DNA of 64,000 nucleotides from Zhengitettix transpicula (Eukaryota; Arthropoda; Insecta; Orthoptera; Tetrigidae), in assembly GCA_037074705.1 (NCBI GenBank), contig CM073591.1, positions 159,630,532-159,694,531 on the forward strand, in the 5' to 3' direction. Both the position numbers and the translations under genes were made by a program. The notes under the pieces were generated by a model. The model ran no database searches, was not told the origin of the DNA, and saw only the letters and a program-made list of their open reading frames with translations. Below are positions 11,034-23,039 of this stretch, piece by piece. Positions within the stretch are counted from its first letter, which is position 1, and each line of letters begins with the position of its first letter.

Positions 11034-11056
11034 AACGCCGGGCACCCAGCTAGTCT

Positions 11057-11950
11057 ATATAATAAAATAGCGTGTATATTTGTTTGTATTTACGTTGTTT
11101 TGTATACAAATTTTATCGCGTGGACAGAATTTAACAAAAATTGGTATACGTATTCTGCCAAAATCGAGAACCGGTACTGTGGGGGTGAGAAACCCCTAGA
11201 ATAAACGTGGAAATAATTATAATTGAAATAAGTTACGAATTAGTGTTAAATTACTGCGCGAGACGATGACGTCATAAGTTTTCAAGACATTGACGCATCC
11301 TAAATATAGTTCTGTATTTCGTAATGAAATAAAGCAGAAATATTTTTATTTAACATAAAGTATACATGTAGAAAGAATTATAATTAAAAATCGTGATCAT
11401 TAAATATTAATTTACTGCGCGCCAAGAGACAATGACGTCACGCGAGAGAAAGACGTTACTACGCAACGAACGAAGGAGATTATTAGGAATTAAATAAAGC
11501 AGAAATATTTTCTTTAAATAAAAAGTATAATTTTATGCAGCAATATTCCATCGAATGATAATAAAGAAGAATACGAATTACTTTACCATCCTTGGGGAAA
11601 ATGTAAGTTAATTTTCGCGCTGTATTAGTCGTAATGTATGAAGACTGAGTGACGATTATATCCTGAAATACTCAAGGAATATATTTAAGTAATCAATTAA
11701 ATACTTTTTCGAGTTGATGATCGTGTGGAAATAATATTCGGCAGGCGTTAATGGAATTTATAGTATTTCTACTGGTGAAGTTTGTGTATAATTTCAATTC
11801 CTTTCAGTATGAGAGGGGAGGGCGCCTAGGGGTGGGGGTAGAGGATCGAGGAGCGTTACATAAAAATAGCGCAAAAGCAACCGAAATTGGAGTGTATCGG
11901 GGGTTCTGGATAAATGACATCTCGGGCAACGCCGGGCACCCGCTATTGTT
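11057..11950 (+). mobile_element. Helitron-like element C, both ends present
   Basis: It begins TCTATATAATAAAATAGCG one base after the CTAG-T end of element B and finishes with CTCGGGCAACGCCGGGCACCCGCTAT at 11922-11947. At about 890 bp it is the only short copy with both ends. Inside, an ACTGCGCG...TGACGTCA...AAATAAAGCAGAAATATT block is present twice (about 11205-11350 and 11380-11520). The 72-aa frame at 11751 runs across the repeat end and is not a gene. The head-to-tail join with B suggests insertion next to a previous terminus. Confidence 0.55.
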
Positions 11951-11959
11951 AATAAAAGC

Positions 11960-13070
11960 ATCAAAATAACTATTAATATATTCTGTATCTGGATATCATA
12001 CAAAATTTGAGTCGTAAGCGATATTTAATTTATTTATAAATTATTTATTTTAAGCCTTAAGTAAATTATTTATTAATTTAATGAATAAATATCGCCGCAG
12101 TTGCTCATAAATTAAAATACTTGGAATTGAATCCAATACATTATATAAATATTTAATTACCTTAACCATAGCTCGTGGCTCCATAACTCAATCGATGATG
12201 CACATTATTTATAAAACGTTCGCTTCATTTGCAAGTACACCTATTAATAAAACAATATTTTTGAAATCGTGACAGATTTAACATTTGTATTTGCAAGAAT
12301 GGAAAATAATGTGATTCTTTCATGTATCTATTTCCTTAAATAAAGACTTGTTGCCATTTAAAACTCAGGTGAACATATTCATTGCCTCCGTTGAATAAGC
12401 TTGTGTTATGGAAGATTTTGTTACGCATTTTTAAATTTATAAAATAGTGGTTTGATGTGTAGTCACTTAGACAATTGTTATATTATGGAGAGATAAAGTC
12501 AATTTATAAAAACCCCACTAAGAGGTTCCAAACGATATTGAAAATATGTATTGCAATATTTTGTCAAAACTTGTCATATAAGAAAGGATCTTGTAACTTC
12601 GGTAAATGATCGAATATGTATGCAGATTCAGGAAACGATATGCACTTTAAGATATCCGCATGTAATGTTTATCCAATGTAATTATGGAATGAATTTTAAA
12701 TGGCCGAAAAGCTGAGGACCACACCACTAATCACATATGTGGTCTCACAGAAAAATTTAAAACAGTATGCATTAATTTGTATTAAGGTTCAGCCTCAATT
12801 TTATTTCTTGTTGTTACAATAGCATATAGACGTCTGTATGATATCATCTCACGCGAATCGGCCTTTTTTTATTCTTATATCCCAATATGCTGACTATATT
12901 GCAAGATTTCTAGATCGTCCACTTTTCTTTATATCATCCGAAAGTAACAAGAAATAAAGTTTGATTTATCCTCATATAAACAAATTATAGTCAGAATGTT
13001 TTTTAATGTTGTAGTATAAAGAACATATTGGAGACGTGCAACGAAGTATGATTTCTTCTAGAAATTGGCA
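11960..13070. other. AT-rich stretch without gene
   Basis: Very AT-rich, with no open frame over 60 codons and no repeat family of the window recognised. Confidence 0.55.
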
Positions 13071-13077
13071 GCTTACA

Positions 13078-13470
13078 GGAGGTTAATCCACGTGGTGGCA
13101 TCTCCTCTTTATTAGCATAGGAAGGGATTTGAAAGGGTGGATGAGGAAGGGTAGAGGAAAGAATCCAAGGGTTAACTAGGGCCCTGGGCTATATATTATG
13201 GATGCTACACAGCATTCGCCTAAAAGTGATGCAGGACGTATCCTAGAAATCCGGCATCAGGCAGGTCGGGCTCTAGGTACTTGTTCCAGGCCCTTCTGAT
13301 GGCGGGAGAGGGGTTTGCAGTGGAGACGCAGTATTCCCTGCCAATGCCTCGAACAGCTGGCCGAGTTTTCCAATGGGAACAATAACAACTCTTACCGTAT
13401 ACCCCGGAACATACTCCTCTCAAAACTGGCCTAGGTGTCTCGTAAGAACAATTAAACGCCATAGTAAATA
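13078..13470 (-). repeat. Rep-A copy 1 (retroposon-like)
   Basis: Rep-A is a dispersed repeat of about 510 bp or more with at least twelve copies here. Its oriented 3' end reads CCACGTGGATTACCCTCATG, then TAGCCTGTTGCCCT and an A-rich tail. Copy 1 is on the minus strand, with AATCCACGTGGTGGCATCTC at 13086 and GGAACATACTCCTCTCAAAAC at 13407-13427 as its inner landmarks. Variable 5' truncation with a constant A-tailed 3' end is typical of LINE tails or SINEs. The 80-aa minus frame inside it is not conserved as a protein in the other copies. Confidence 0.8.
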
Positions 13471-13521
13471 ATGGCTTTGTCCGAAACTGTCCTGTAACTG
13501 AAAAGGAGAATAATCCTGTCT

Positions 13522-13642
13522 CTGTCTACCTCTACCCTTCCGCATCCCCCCTTTCAAACCCCTTTCCTATTCTATTAGAGGGGAGTTGTCACTATGTGGA
13601 TTACCCTATACATAGCCTGTCTACACCTAAGAAAAAGAAAAA
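13522..13642 (+). repeat. Rep-A copy 2, 5'-truncated
   Basis: Only the last ~120 bases of Rep-A are present (CTACCCTTCCGCATCCCCC to TAGCCTGTC), ending in an A-rich tail that becomes AAGAAAAAGAAAAAAC. It lies in the opposite orientation to copy 1, so the pair forms a head-to-head inverted repeat. Confidence 0.8.
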
Positions 13643-14350
13643 ACTTGCTTGGACAAGCGTGCACAAAACATATTTTTTGCTACTTATGATTTATGATTCA
13701 ATATTCAATATTGTCGCATTTCTTTCGTACTTATCCGAGAATCAGAATGAACATATTCACAAGAAACTTGTAAAGTATTAAAACAGAAGTTATTGAAATA
13801 ATTACCAAAAAATACATATTGATTATAAACATGTATATTATTTCGTGTTATTTATATGAGGAGAGAAGTTCTTCAAAAAAGGTTAATAGAAACCTGTTTT
13901 AAGAATTTTTGCACTGTGAAAGACTACCTACTTCGCCCCCTACACCAAAATTTTAATAATGAGCACGGCATACCACCAAAACACATTACAGGTTTACTGA
14001 AACTGTGTAGCCAAATTTATCTCAGACGGAAAATTAGAAATGAAAGTAATATGTTCCTCATCAAAAACCGCAAGCGCTGCTATCGATAAGTAGTAAAATT
14101 GCGATGACGTCCCCCAGGTAAGGAGAGGCTGACTTATTATTCAGGCAGTTAGCGAATGGAAGTTGGAGGTCGTTTTTCAAGGCAGTTATCGTGCTGCCCG
14201 CAGTGCGCTAGATTACCAGTGTCACGCTGGGCACTCCTAACTGCGGGATTAAAGTGTCAGTCTGCTAAATGAACACTTCTCCTCGGAGCCGCCTGCTGTT
14301 GCAGCAAATTTACTGCCCGATCCTACCTATGGTCTTTTCCTCTCACTAAA
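13643..14350 (+). other. Unrecognised open frame and GC-richer segment
   Basis: A 77-codon frame (13856-14089) is rich in Arg, Lys and Leu and matches nothing I know. It is followed by a GC-richer block to about 14340. CCAGGTAAGG near 14115-14124 resembles a 5' splice site, but the frame stops before it. A decayed element or part of a noncoding transcript are both possible; I assign no function. Confidence 0.3.
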
Positions 14351-14890
14351 CAGTAATTTTGCCAAGGTTTGCAAATTCTACTTTTAATTAATTTCGTACC
14401 ATCTCCCACTGTGTAAATTATTTGACACATTATCGAATTGAAAATTCAAGGAAATGTCAACAAGGTGAAATTGACTAAAAGAATATCAGCTGCATGACCA
14501 AATATTCTATTTGTGTTTAAGTATAAATGTGGAAAGCAACCAATGTTTAGGTAGACCCCGAGAAGGTTGCGTCTTAAAAAAATCGTATAATTGGTTACCT
14601 AACTATTATATTTTCTCTATTTCTTAAAAATCTCTATAGTCGATTTCGTTTCTCAACATGTTAATTGTTATAAAAAATCACTACAGTTTTGGTCAGGAAA
14701 TTAGACGTGTAAGAAAATATATCCCTTTGTTAAATATGGGGCTATCAAAAGGAGCCCAGTGTGTCCCATCCTGCAGTGTTAATAGACCCTTTTTAAATTA
14801 ATTTACAGGAAACATTACAATCTAAAGATTTTATAATTGAGATATATGTACGTGTTATATTATACAATATATATCCTGTGAAGCATTTTG
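14351..14890. other. AT-rich stretch without gene
   Basis: No recognisable gene or repeat. It leads into the 3' flank of the minus-strand LINE fragment. Confidence 0.5.
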
Positions 14891-15510
14891 TTGCATCTCG
14901 GGTAAGTATTATTTTATTGATTATTAATTTGGTTTATGGGTCTCTTTCTTTTTAATTGGCGATGTTGGATGGGACATAGAGGAGAGGCAAATGTATCGGA
15001 TATTAACAGGTTGAGGTGATTTATGTCTGTTTTATATTGAAGAGGTATGTGTTTTGTTATTGTTTGGTGGATATGTGGAATATTAAGGTCACTATGGATG
15101 CGGTCTTTGGAGAAATACAGTTTGTGATATAACGAAGGATTTTTTATTTGTTTTAATATATTTGGATCCTTTTGACATGTGTTTTTGTTGTAGAGCCCCA
15201 AATGTTACAGCCGTACTTTCATAATGGAGCAATAAGGGATATATAAAGTATTTTTTTCGAGGAAAGGGATAAAGGTGAATTAGTATTAAGTATTTTAGGA
15301 TTTTGCAGCTTAGAATCGAGGATTTTGTTTGTTTGGAATGAGTGTGTTTTTTATGCAGATATTGTTATTTAAGTATATATTTTTTACGGAAAAGAGAACT
15401 GTGATGAATTTGTTCTGGTTTATGTTTATTCTCCAATTGTTAGCCCAAATTGCCGCAACATGGTTAATGGCGGTTTTCAGTTGTATTGTAGCCGATTCAT
15501 AGTCTTGGGA
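14890..15510 (-). pseudogene. LINE reverse transcriptase C-terminal relic (Jockey-like)
   Basis: Read on the minus strand, the pieces match the region after the catalytic box of Jockey-group LINE polymerases: AAIWANNWRININQNKF (from about 15463 downward), then a region resembling the thumb, then NKNTCQKDPNILKQIKNPSL and DLNIPHIHQTITKH within a 95-codon frame (14914-15201). Family members have a very similar 'VLR.I..APWY..N..I..DLNIP' ending, also visible at 62.2-63.4 kb. Stops and frameshifts break the frame and the 5' part is absent, as expected for a truncated insertion. It is nonfunctional. Confidence 0.65.
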
Positions 15511-16744
15511 CTGTTACTAGTCCTGCGTTTCCTAGATCGACCATCACTTAAATTCAATTTTGATAATAGTTATGAATTGTATAAATGGAAACACCGCTAA
15601 AACTTTCATCCACCTTATTGACATATATCTTTCCAATATAAGCTTCCTGGACAGCACAGTCGTAAATAAATAAAAATATTGTTTGGTATTGGTCAGAAAA
15701 CTGCATTATTTATTTCATATAAACTGTCGTAAAAATACAATGTATATCACATTAATACAAATTTTTTACACTTTGATTATAATCCATACATATTAATTAA
15801 TTCTAATTCATAATTTAAAGAATATAATTAGAGTTCATCGACATATTCCACTCGAAAAATAGTATTTCCGTGATATATACGTCCTGCCTTAAAATCGGAA
15901 GAGTTCAATCTTTAATACTCAAAAAATTGTTCAGTTAGATACTTGAAAATCACTTATTTATTATAGTCAGCATAGTTGAAGAAGCTAAATTTATCATTTT
16001 CCGGATATTTATGTTACATATAGTTAAAATAAGAACAAAGGAGGCAATATTTGAGAAACACATTACCACTGTTAATTGAAGCCATTTTATTATTTAGCCA
16101 TTAATGCAATCAAAATTGTGTTACTAGTTCCAATAAGATAGTAGTTCTGAATTTCCGTGACGAGAAGTGCACATATTAAAATTTTCTTTCTATTTCTCAG
16201 ATAATTAAAATTCATAATATTCTGCAGAACTCGAAAGTAGTTCCTACATACTGAATATATTGTTGTGGCAATACTTATGATCCTAATAATAAAAAACGTT
16301 GTTTGTCTGTTAGTGGAATGTTTATAATTAAAAATGACCGACAGTACTAATTGCAGTTAATTCTTTGTTTCATTGTTAACAACTGGAACAAATTTCAGGA
16401 CAACAGAATTCGTTATCATGAGCACTTGTGTATGCAAATATTGTATCCCGCTCCAGTTGTTACAATTGTATACAATCAATAATGCATTATTACACCTATA
16501 TGAAGCTTTTATATACGAGCACCATGTTTTCAACAGGAACCATCAAGGAATTGAAATGTACTGCTGTGATCATACAAAAGCAACACGCTAAATGAAATTG
16601 GTTATCTAAACCTGAATTTAATCCATCTCATAATAAAATGTTAGTGTATAAGAACATTTTCATTAAATCAATGATATAGTTCTTTGTCACAGTTGTAACA
16701 ATAAATACAGCATTATTATATAATACCTCTTACTTAATGCACGT
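15511..16744. other. AT-rich stretch without gene
   Basis: A 72-codon frame at 16373 shows no domain. The stretch around 15655-15730 (ATAAATAAAAATATTGTTTG, CTGCATTATTT) resembles 26040-26120, hinting at another old dispersed repeat. Confidence 0.45.
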
Positions 16745-17262
16745 TGATTACAGTGGAGAACCTTGTAGGAGAGATACGAAGGGGCTACCTTTGGGGATGC
16801 CTTTTCCACTCCGTTTTTGAACTAAGGTTCCCACAAGCCGAGGCACCTCGGTCTGTTTTGAGAGGTGTATGTTCCGGGGTCACAGACCTTGGGCATACGG
16901 TAAGAGTTGTCCGCTATTCCCATTGGAATAGTCGGCCAACTGCCTCCTAAACTGGTCGAGGCACGGAGAAAGGAATGCTGCGTCCCCACAGCTAATTCCA
17001 CTCCCGCTACCGGATGGGCGTGCGACAAGTATCCAATGCCCGACCTACCTGATGCAGGTTTCTCTATGATTTTCCCTGAATTTCTTTAGGCGAATGCCGG
17101 GTAGGATCCTTAAAATATAGCCCCGGGGCCCTAGTAACCCTTGGCTAACTTCTTCTACCCTTCCGCATCCCCCGTTTCAAATCCCTTTCTACGCTATTAA
17201 AGGGGAGTTTCCCAACGTGGATTACCCTCATGTAGCATGTTGCCCTAAAAAAAAAAGAAATA
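16745..17262 (+). repeat. Rep-A copy 3, longest clean copy
   Basis: It reads from GGGCTACCTTTGGGGATGCC through GAACTAAGGTTCCCACAAGC, GCCTCCTAAACTGGTCGAGG, GACCTACCTGATGCAGG and TAGCCCCGGGGCCCTAGT to ATTACCCTCATGTAGC and an A-rich tail at 17250-17260. This copy gives the best view of the family. Frames of 60-68 codons exist on both strands but differ between copies, so coding is unlikely. Confidence 0.85.
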
Positions 17263-18295
17263 GTAGAGGATCAGAATGTACACTAAGTAAATAATCAATT
17301 AAGTAAATAATCCTAAAATCTATCTGCATTGGTTTTAACTAAAATATAAAGTAGAACCGTTTCAATGGAATCCCCTTTCTCTCTTAGTCCGCGAAAGTTT
17401 CACCGGTCATCCCAGTCGTACAGGAAATACAGCACTGGCATCGAACGAATTGTATCATCAATTTGTATTTAAGACAAATGATACATTGTATCAATTGGAA
17501 TAATGCCATAATTCTACATACAGAAAATAAAACATCTAAAAGGGAGACTATAGAATGTATACACATTCGAAAATGATTTAATATTATTCTTAACAAGAAA
17601 AATGTAGTAGGAAATATATGTAAAATATATTCTTATGTGAAATACGATAGTAATCTCTGGTGTTTTCCTACAATTGTCTTGAGAGTTGAATGTAATGCAT
17701 ATTAATGAAAAAGTAAATAAAATATGTATAATTCCTTATCAAAACTGTAGATGGTTATGTTTACGTCAATAATTTCCAGTATCCTCTCCGACAGATGTCT
17801 CAGTAATAGTAAATAATTTAACGAATAAGTATTAATAAGTAATGTAAATTATATCAAACAAAAGGATTGTGAATATTGTAATATATTCCTGTGACAATTA
17901 CAGCAAATGTATAGCCATAACAAGATCCATTCTGATTGGCTAGATCTCTGTATATATACCGAGCTTACAGCCAAACAGAAATCACTACAAACAAAATCAA
18001 AACTGTTTTCATTCTTGATTAACTACTTGTTTGGTTCAAACGAATTGAGTATTCTTGTTGCAATTGTATGCCGAAAAATTCTTACAGTATAATGGTCAAA
18101 TGTCAACCTTAAAAGTGTTGGCCATATTAATTAAAATTGATCCAGTCCCTGATTTGAAGAAACATTTCTTTCCAACGTGCTGAACACCTAACTTTATTTC
18201 TCTTGTTCATATAAACAGTAATATTTTTATAAGTTAAAGTAATTTCAACTTCTCCATGCTATTTTTTATTCTCAATGTATGAATTTTCAAATAAT
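17263..18295. other. AT-rich stretch without gene
   Basis: Frames of 70 codons (minus, 17384) and 61 codons (17907) have no recognisable domain. Confidence 0.5.
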
Positions 18296-18299
18296 GTGG

Positions 18300-18583
18300 T
18301 CCAGACACAGAGAAGGGGATTCTGCGACCCAACAGTAAATCTACCACCCGCCACAAGAAAGGCGTGGGGACAGGTACCAAGCGACCGACGTACCTGAAGC
18401 ATGTTGTCTAGGGTTTCTGAATTTAAGGTAGGATCCTTAAACCATAGCCCGGGGGCCTTAGTTAATCCTTGGCTACCTTGCTCTACCCTACCGTATCCCC
18501 CCTTTCCAATTCATTCGTATGCTATTAAAGGATAGTTGCCACCACGTGGATTACCTTCACGTAACTCTGTTACTATAAAAAAA
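18300..18583 (+). repeat. Rep-A copy 4, 5'-truncated
   Basis: It starts within the GACACAGAGAAGGGGATTCTG segment and runs to CACGTGGATTACC and a short A tail. It is diverged but collinear with copy 3. Confidence 0.8.
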
Positions 18584-20540
18584 TAGTATTCATCATTGGT
18601 CCTATCCGGTCTTATTTATTAATTTTTCATGTTTTTATATAATTTATTACTTACCTATATCCTCAGAAGATGATTAATGGAACTAATAAATCTCAATTTA
18701 AGATATTCAGAAGAATCTAAAGACAAAATCCAAGCATTTAACTAGAAAATATTTTGTAAAAAAGTGATTTTTACGTGTTTTTTTTTGCTTTATATACGTA
18801 TATTTAAAGACTTTACTCTTTTCTTTGGTTATATACTACCTATACAAATTTCTCTGTCTGAAACACAAAAAGTCACTTTTCAATTTTGGTTAAAGTGTTA
18901 AGCAGCACAAAAATCACGCAATCCATCAATTAATGAAACGATAAATTCACTCTGACGAATGTTAGTGATGAGTAATAAATCGGCAAAAGGAAGATCTAGG
19001 AAGAAGGTTAATGTAGAGTGAAAATAGTAATTGCTCTTTATATTAATCTTCTGACTCAGATCTGCTGAAGGATTTATTACTGCGTCCCTGTCACCTTCGC
19101 TCCATAAGCCTAATCCGCTTAGTTTATGTGTTTGTTGATTGTATCATTCCGCTTCTTTGATTTCGCCTTCTTTTACATTTTGATATTTTCTGCGCTGTTT
19201 CTCTAAAGTTTACCTTCGTTCATCCTATCTTTTATTGGTTCTTCTTTTTTACTAACACAAGGGAACACCCGATCCATACTTACAAATAATATTACCTCAT
19301 AATTTTCAGCATATTTCAAAAGTCGAGACGTTAACAGTAAAAAAGTTTACCTCTATATTGCATACTTAGTTGTATTGACCTGTTGGAAAATTGACTTACG
19401 TAGAGAACTAGGAACCAAAATTACATATAATCGTAACAGATGTATTATATTTATGTGGTGAACTATGTAGAACTGTACTTTAGGTTTCATGTACTGGTGA
19501 ACTCTCCATCGACATAGTCGAATAGTTTCTTTCTGATCGTAACATCAGAAAATTACTTCCTTTGTACCACCTATTTACAAACTACCTTATATTTTAATTA
19601 ATACCGTTTTTATTTATAATAGAATCTTACATTACTCAAATAACCAGTCGTGAGTGTAACTAAAAATTGTCGCTTCAGATTCTAACACAACCATGTATTA
19701 GACGCGAATAATATTTTCTGCTGCTATCTAGGTTTGAGGATTGTGATCCTAATAAAGGAATTTGTAGATGTTACTCCCAACGAGACCGGAAATCCATGGA
19801 CTATTTTTCTTGAATTGGATTCTTCTTCGTACGTACAGTGAAAGAAGAAGACAGAAAGGCCAAACCATATATCACGCTGTTGATAGTGCCCGTTTCCTAA
19901 TCTACTGTCAGTTATTAATGGCACGTTGCGGTGTTCCCTGGCATCACACGGATAAATCTTATCTCAGCTCCTGACAAATGAGAGAACGCAACCCTGTGAC
20001 GGCATATTCCCTGTATCTTCCATTTAATCTCTTCACCTCTTTTATGAATATTTCTAAATTACTTCCTACTCACTAAGAAGGTAATTAAGGTCCTAAAACC
20101 ATTGTGAGAATCATTGGTTAATATTCTTACTTTCCGTAGTAACGAGTTTTTAATAACTAAAATTGATAAACTAGAATGAATAAAATAAAACAAGGGAAAA
20201 ATGTTAAAAGGGGCAATGACGATGCAATCCCGCAAGACGCTACTGTAATTACTCATTATTTGATGAGTTATTTTATTTTAAAGACTCTATAGAATTTTAT
20301 TTCGACTTACTATTAATATTTATTGGAAAATATTAATTATAAGCAAAAGTATCGCAATCAGAAAACATTTATTTCAGCTAACACAAAATATGATCTGGTA
20401 ATGTTTATCAGCGTGGAGAAAACGATAGTTTAGAAGTGAAGATTTGTTTATTTTGTTTTTAAAGGTTAGCTGAAACAGTATATGGCAGGAAAATCCTAGG
20501 AATGGTTTAATTTCCATTGGTTTTCCCGTCAATATGCTGC
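18584..20540. other. AT-rich stretch without gene
   Basis: Overlapping frames of 66 and 68 codons on opposite strands near 19724-19974 show no domain. Nothing else is recognised. Confidence 0.5.
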
Positions 20541-20542
20541 TG

Positions 20543-20698
20543 GAATTGTTCTCAAGTTTCCAACCGGGTAGCGTTGACTAAGCACAACGTTTCGTCGATT
20601 ATCATAGTCACATCTTCTAGGAGAAGATCTCGATGTTGTTAGTCAACGAAACATCGTGCTTAGTCAACGCCACCCGGTTGGAAACCCGAGAACAATTC
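20543..20698. repeat. Imperfect 53-bp inverted repeat, Penelope-type terminus candidate
   Basis: Bases 20543-20595 pair with 20646-20698 at about 48 of 53 positions, leaving a 50-base spacer that itself contains ATCTTCTAGGAGAAGAT. Both arms carry TTGACTAAGCAC and CCAACCGGGT. Read on the minus strand, the left arm gives CGACGAAACGTTGTGC preceded by CTAGAAGATG, close to the CTGAAGA...GAAAC core layout of hammerhead motifs found in Penelope-like elements. The arm pairing is seen directly; the Penelope link is inference. Confidence 0.6.
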
Positions 20699-20699
20699 T

Positions 20700-21790
20700 A
20701 GCGTTACGAAGAACGCTCGAGTTCGTTGAACTCCGCAGATGTCGCTGTTATGGCTAGATTCAAAGGTCTTTACTGATTGGATTCCCCGTATCAACGCATC
20801 AAGCGTTAAAGAATAGAATGAAGGTTTTAAGAGATTTCACCGGTGTTGTTTGATTAGAAAATTTCACTAAAATTTCACTGACAAACGAATGCTAACATAT
20901 TCAATTTTTTATCAGTTGAAATGAAAAATTTATAATAAGGAAAATAACCAAATACAGACAAAAGGAAAGATATTCGTGGATTCGGGAGGAAAAAGCTTCG
21001 ATTTAAGGCTTTTCCAATCTTCTTAAATTATTTTTCCTCGAAACAATATTTTTCTACTTGCTGTTATTATTCTGTAAGTGTATGTTTTCACATCAGGTCT
21101 CGTCTATTTTCATACCATCAAGTGTAATTTAGTCCAAAGCATGCAGATAATATACTATATTGCGTTATATAGTTTTATTTGCATACATTTTGATTTAGAA
21201 ATCTATATTTTAAATTGTATGTTCAACTGTATTTGCTCAAGCACAATACAATTTTTTGAACACTAATTATTTAGGTCACTAGTCTCTCATTATGACCTCG
21301 TATTTACTGTTATCTACGTTATTACATTTCGCTTGACTGTAATTTATTTCCCATTTAGTCGAATGAGTTGATTATTGGGGATTTACAAATTAACTGTTAA
21401 TTTTTTTGTTCAGTATTTTAATAGCTTTTAAACAGGATGTCCACTAAATCGTTCACAGATTCATTCAGTTCCGTATTATATAGAAAAGTTTACCCTAAAT
21501 TGAATTTAAACAATTATTTATCTGTAAGTGGATAGTATTTTATCTTTGTTTCTATTTCTCAACTTCTTACTATCCCAGCCCACTGAATGATGTGATTTTT
21601 ACGTATTTAAATAGGTTCGTCTGTCGTTTGTGTAATACACCCAATTTCATTTCATTCCTGGAGATTTAACACAAAATTATAAAATTGTTTTTGAATGACT
21701 TTGATTTGTACTTGATCTTAATATGACATGTATGAGATTATCTTTCTTATCTTACTCCGACATACCTATTTTGAAAGACATAATTTAATA
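20700..21790. other. AT-rich stretch without gene
   Basis: No recognisable gene. A 62-codon hydrophobic frame at 21078 is most likely chance in AT-rich DNA. Confidence 0.5.
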
Positions 21791-21907
21791 TACAAGGTGC
21801 GGCATAAAGATCTGCCTGATTTAGGAAGCCCATAGGTGGGGTGTGAGGTAGAGCAATGGGGAATGTGCCAGTAGATAGCTGTGTTCATACCGTTTCTTAT
21901 CGACGAC

Positions 21908-22104
21908 ATGGCTTGGTCGCGAGAACATCGCACTTTTGTTGTTGAGGAGTTTATTGTAAATGGCGGTTCGGTGATAACGACGCAGCGTGCCTTTCGCATA
22001 CGCTTCGCGCCCGGTCGTCGTGATCCCATTCCCGATAAAAAGACAATTCACAATTGGGTGTCGATAGGTTCTGGGTTAAAAACAAAATCTACAGTCGAAC
22101 CTTA
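21908..22104 (+). pseudogene. Transposase N-terminal relic
   Basis: From an ATG at 21908 the frame reads MAWSREHRTFVVEEFI, then TTQRAFRIRF and a KKTIHNWV segment before a stop at 22105. This is the N-terminal helix-turn-helix DNA-binding part of a widespread insect transposase group (EH..FVVE.....S...TQRAFR..F). It would bind the inverted repeats. The rest of the protein resumes about 930 bases downstream, past a LINE insertion. Confidence 0.7.
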
Positions 22105-22109
22105 GAAAC

Positions 22110-23030
22110 AAAATGGATATACTACACCTCAATATTTGCTCATATGGTGTCGCATGGCTCATGGCTGAAAGGTTTGTAAAAGTGGCATTCCAAAGAATCT
22201 GCAACTAACATCAAGGGAGGGTATTAAGGAGAATAATGAGATCATACAGAACAACAGCTACAGAATCATAAATAAAGAATTAACCAAAGACGGAATAGAA
22301 TACTGGGTTAAGAAAGAATGGTATAAAAGATGGGCAGAGTATGGAAAGGGCAGATGTCTACACGAAATAGCACCTACAGTGGCTATATAGAGGGAAAGAT
22401 GGAAAGGGGTACTTAAGAAAGAATTAAGTAGATTTCTAACTGGTGACGGACCTTTCAACCATTATCTACATAGGTTTGGCAAAATTACTTCCCCAAGATG
22501 TTAAAGGTGCAACGAAATTGAAACGTGCACACGTGTCTTCAGCTGTCACCAAGCGTATGAAGTTCTGAACATAAAAAATAACAGGGACATTGATGTATCT
22601 TGAAGATCCTGAGAAATTCACAGCGGCGAAAAGATATGAGGAGCTAAGGAAAGACAAAGAGCTACACACATATGTGATAGAGACTTGAGGAGAAGGAGGC
22701 TTAATCCCTCCTGCAGGTTTTTTAGTGAGGTATAAGTCCCACACTAACCCAAAGGCCTTGGAGTTCTACTCCCTGAGCAGACGGCAACTTAAGTCGAGGA
22801 GGGTAGTGAAAAGAAGAGTGATCGCTATAAACTCCCTGGGGTAACCAGCAGCCAAAATCGTTTTTTATCCTGCCTGGCCGGAGTGCTAAATTACAATTCT
22901 GTAAGGGAAAAGTGTACCAAAAGAAGAACGACATATAACATATGTAACTAAAATATATATATAGACATATAATATAATCCTTACACAGCCAGTACGGTAT
23001 ATGCAAGAGCAAAAAATTACTGACTGAAAG
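22110..23030 (+). mobile_element. 5'-truncated LINE fragment inside the transposon
   Basis: Frames read WYKRWAEYGKGRCLHE, then FLTGDGPFNHYLHRFGKI and a Cys/His-containing stretch. This resembles the segment after the RNase H domain in R1/I-type LINE proteins (LTGHG.F..YL.RF...) that ends in a zinc-knuckle-like motif; 51.3 kb holds a comparable piece. Two stops interrupt it. It breaks the transposase frame and so inserted later. The 3' boundary is near a T/A-rich run at 23030-23042 but is not exact. Confidence 0.6.
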
Positions 23031-23039
23031 TTTTTTTAA

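Larger units (their letters stand above)
7243..11055 (+). mobile_element. Helitron-like element B with internal satellite
   Basis: The left end (TCTTATAAATAAAAAAGAG) resembles the TCTATATAATAAA start of copies A, C and D and is followed by a GTATGTTTGT microsatellite (7261-7325). The body holds the 281-bp tandem array, then a decayed ~300-bp repeat zone. The right end is GGGCAACGCCGGGCACCC followed by AGCTAGT at 11055. A 5'-TC, a microsatellite, tandem repeats and a GC-rich, weakly foldable CTAG-T terminus are what Helentron-associated elements show; the class is my inference. No Rep or helicase frame exists, so it would be non-autonomous. The short open frames here are periodic by-products of the satellite. 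Confidence 0.5.

Noticed and set aside
16744..17089. Possible small gene with 60-68 aa frames on both strands
   Set aside because: It lies in Rep-A. Other copies carry frameshifts and stops at different places, so no protein is conserved.
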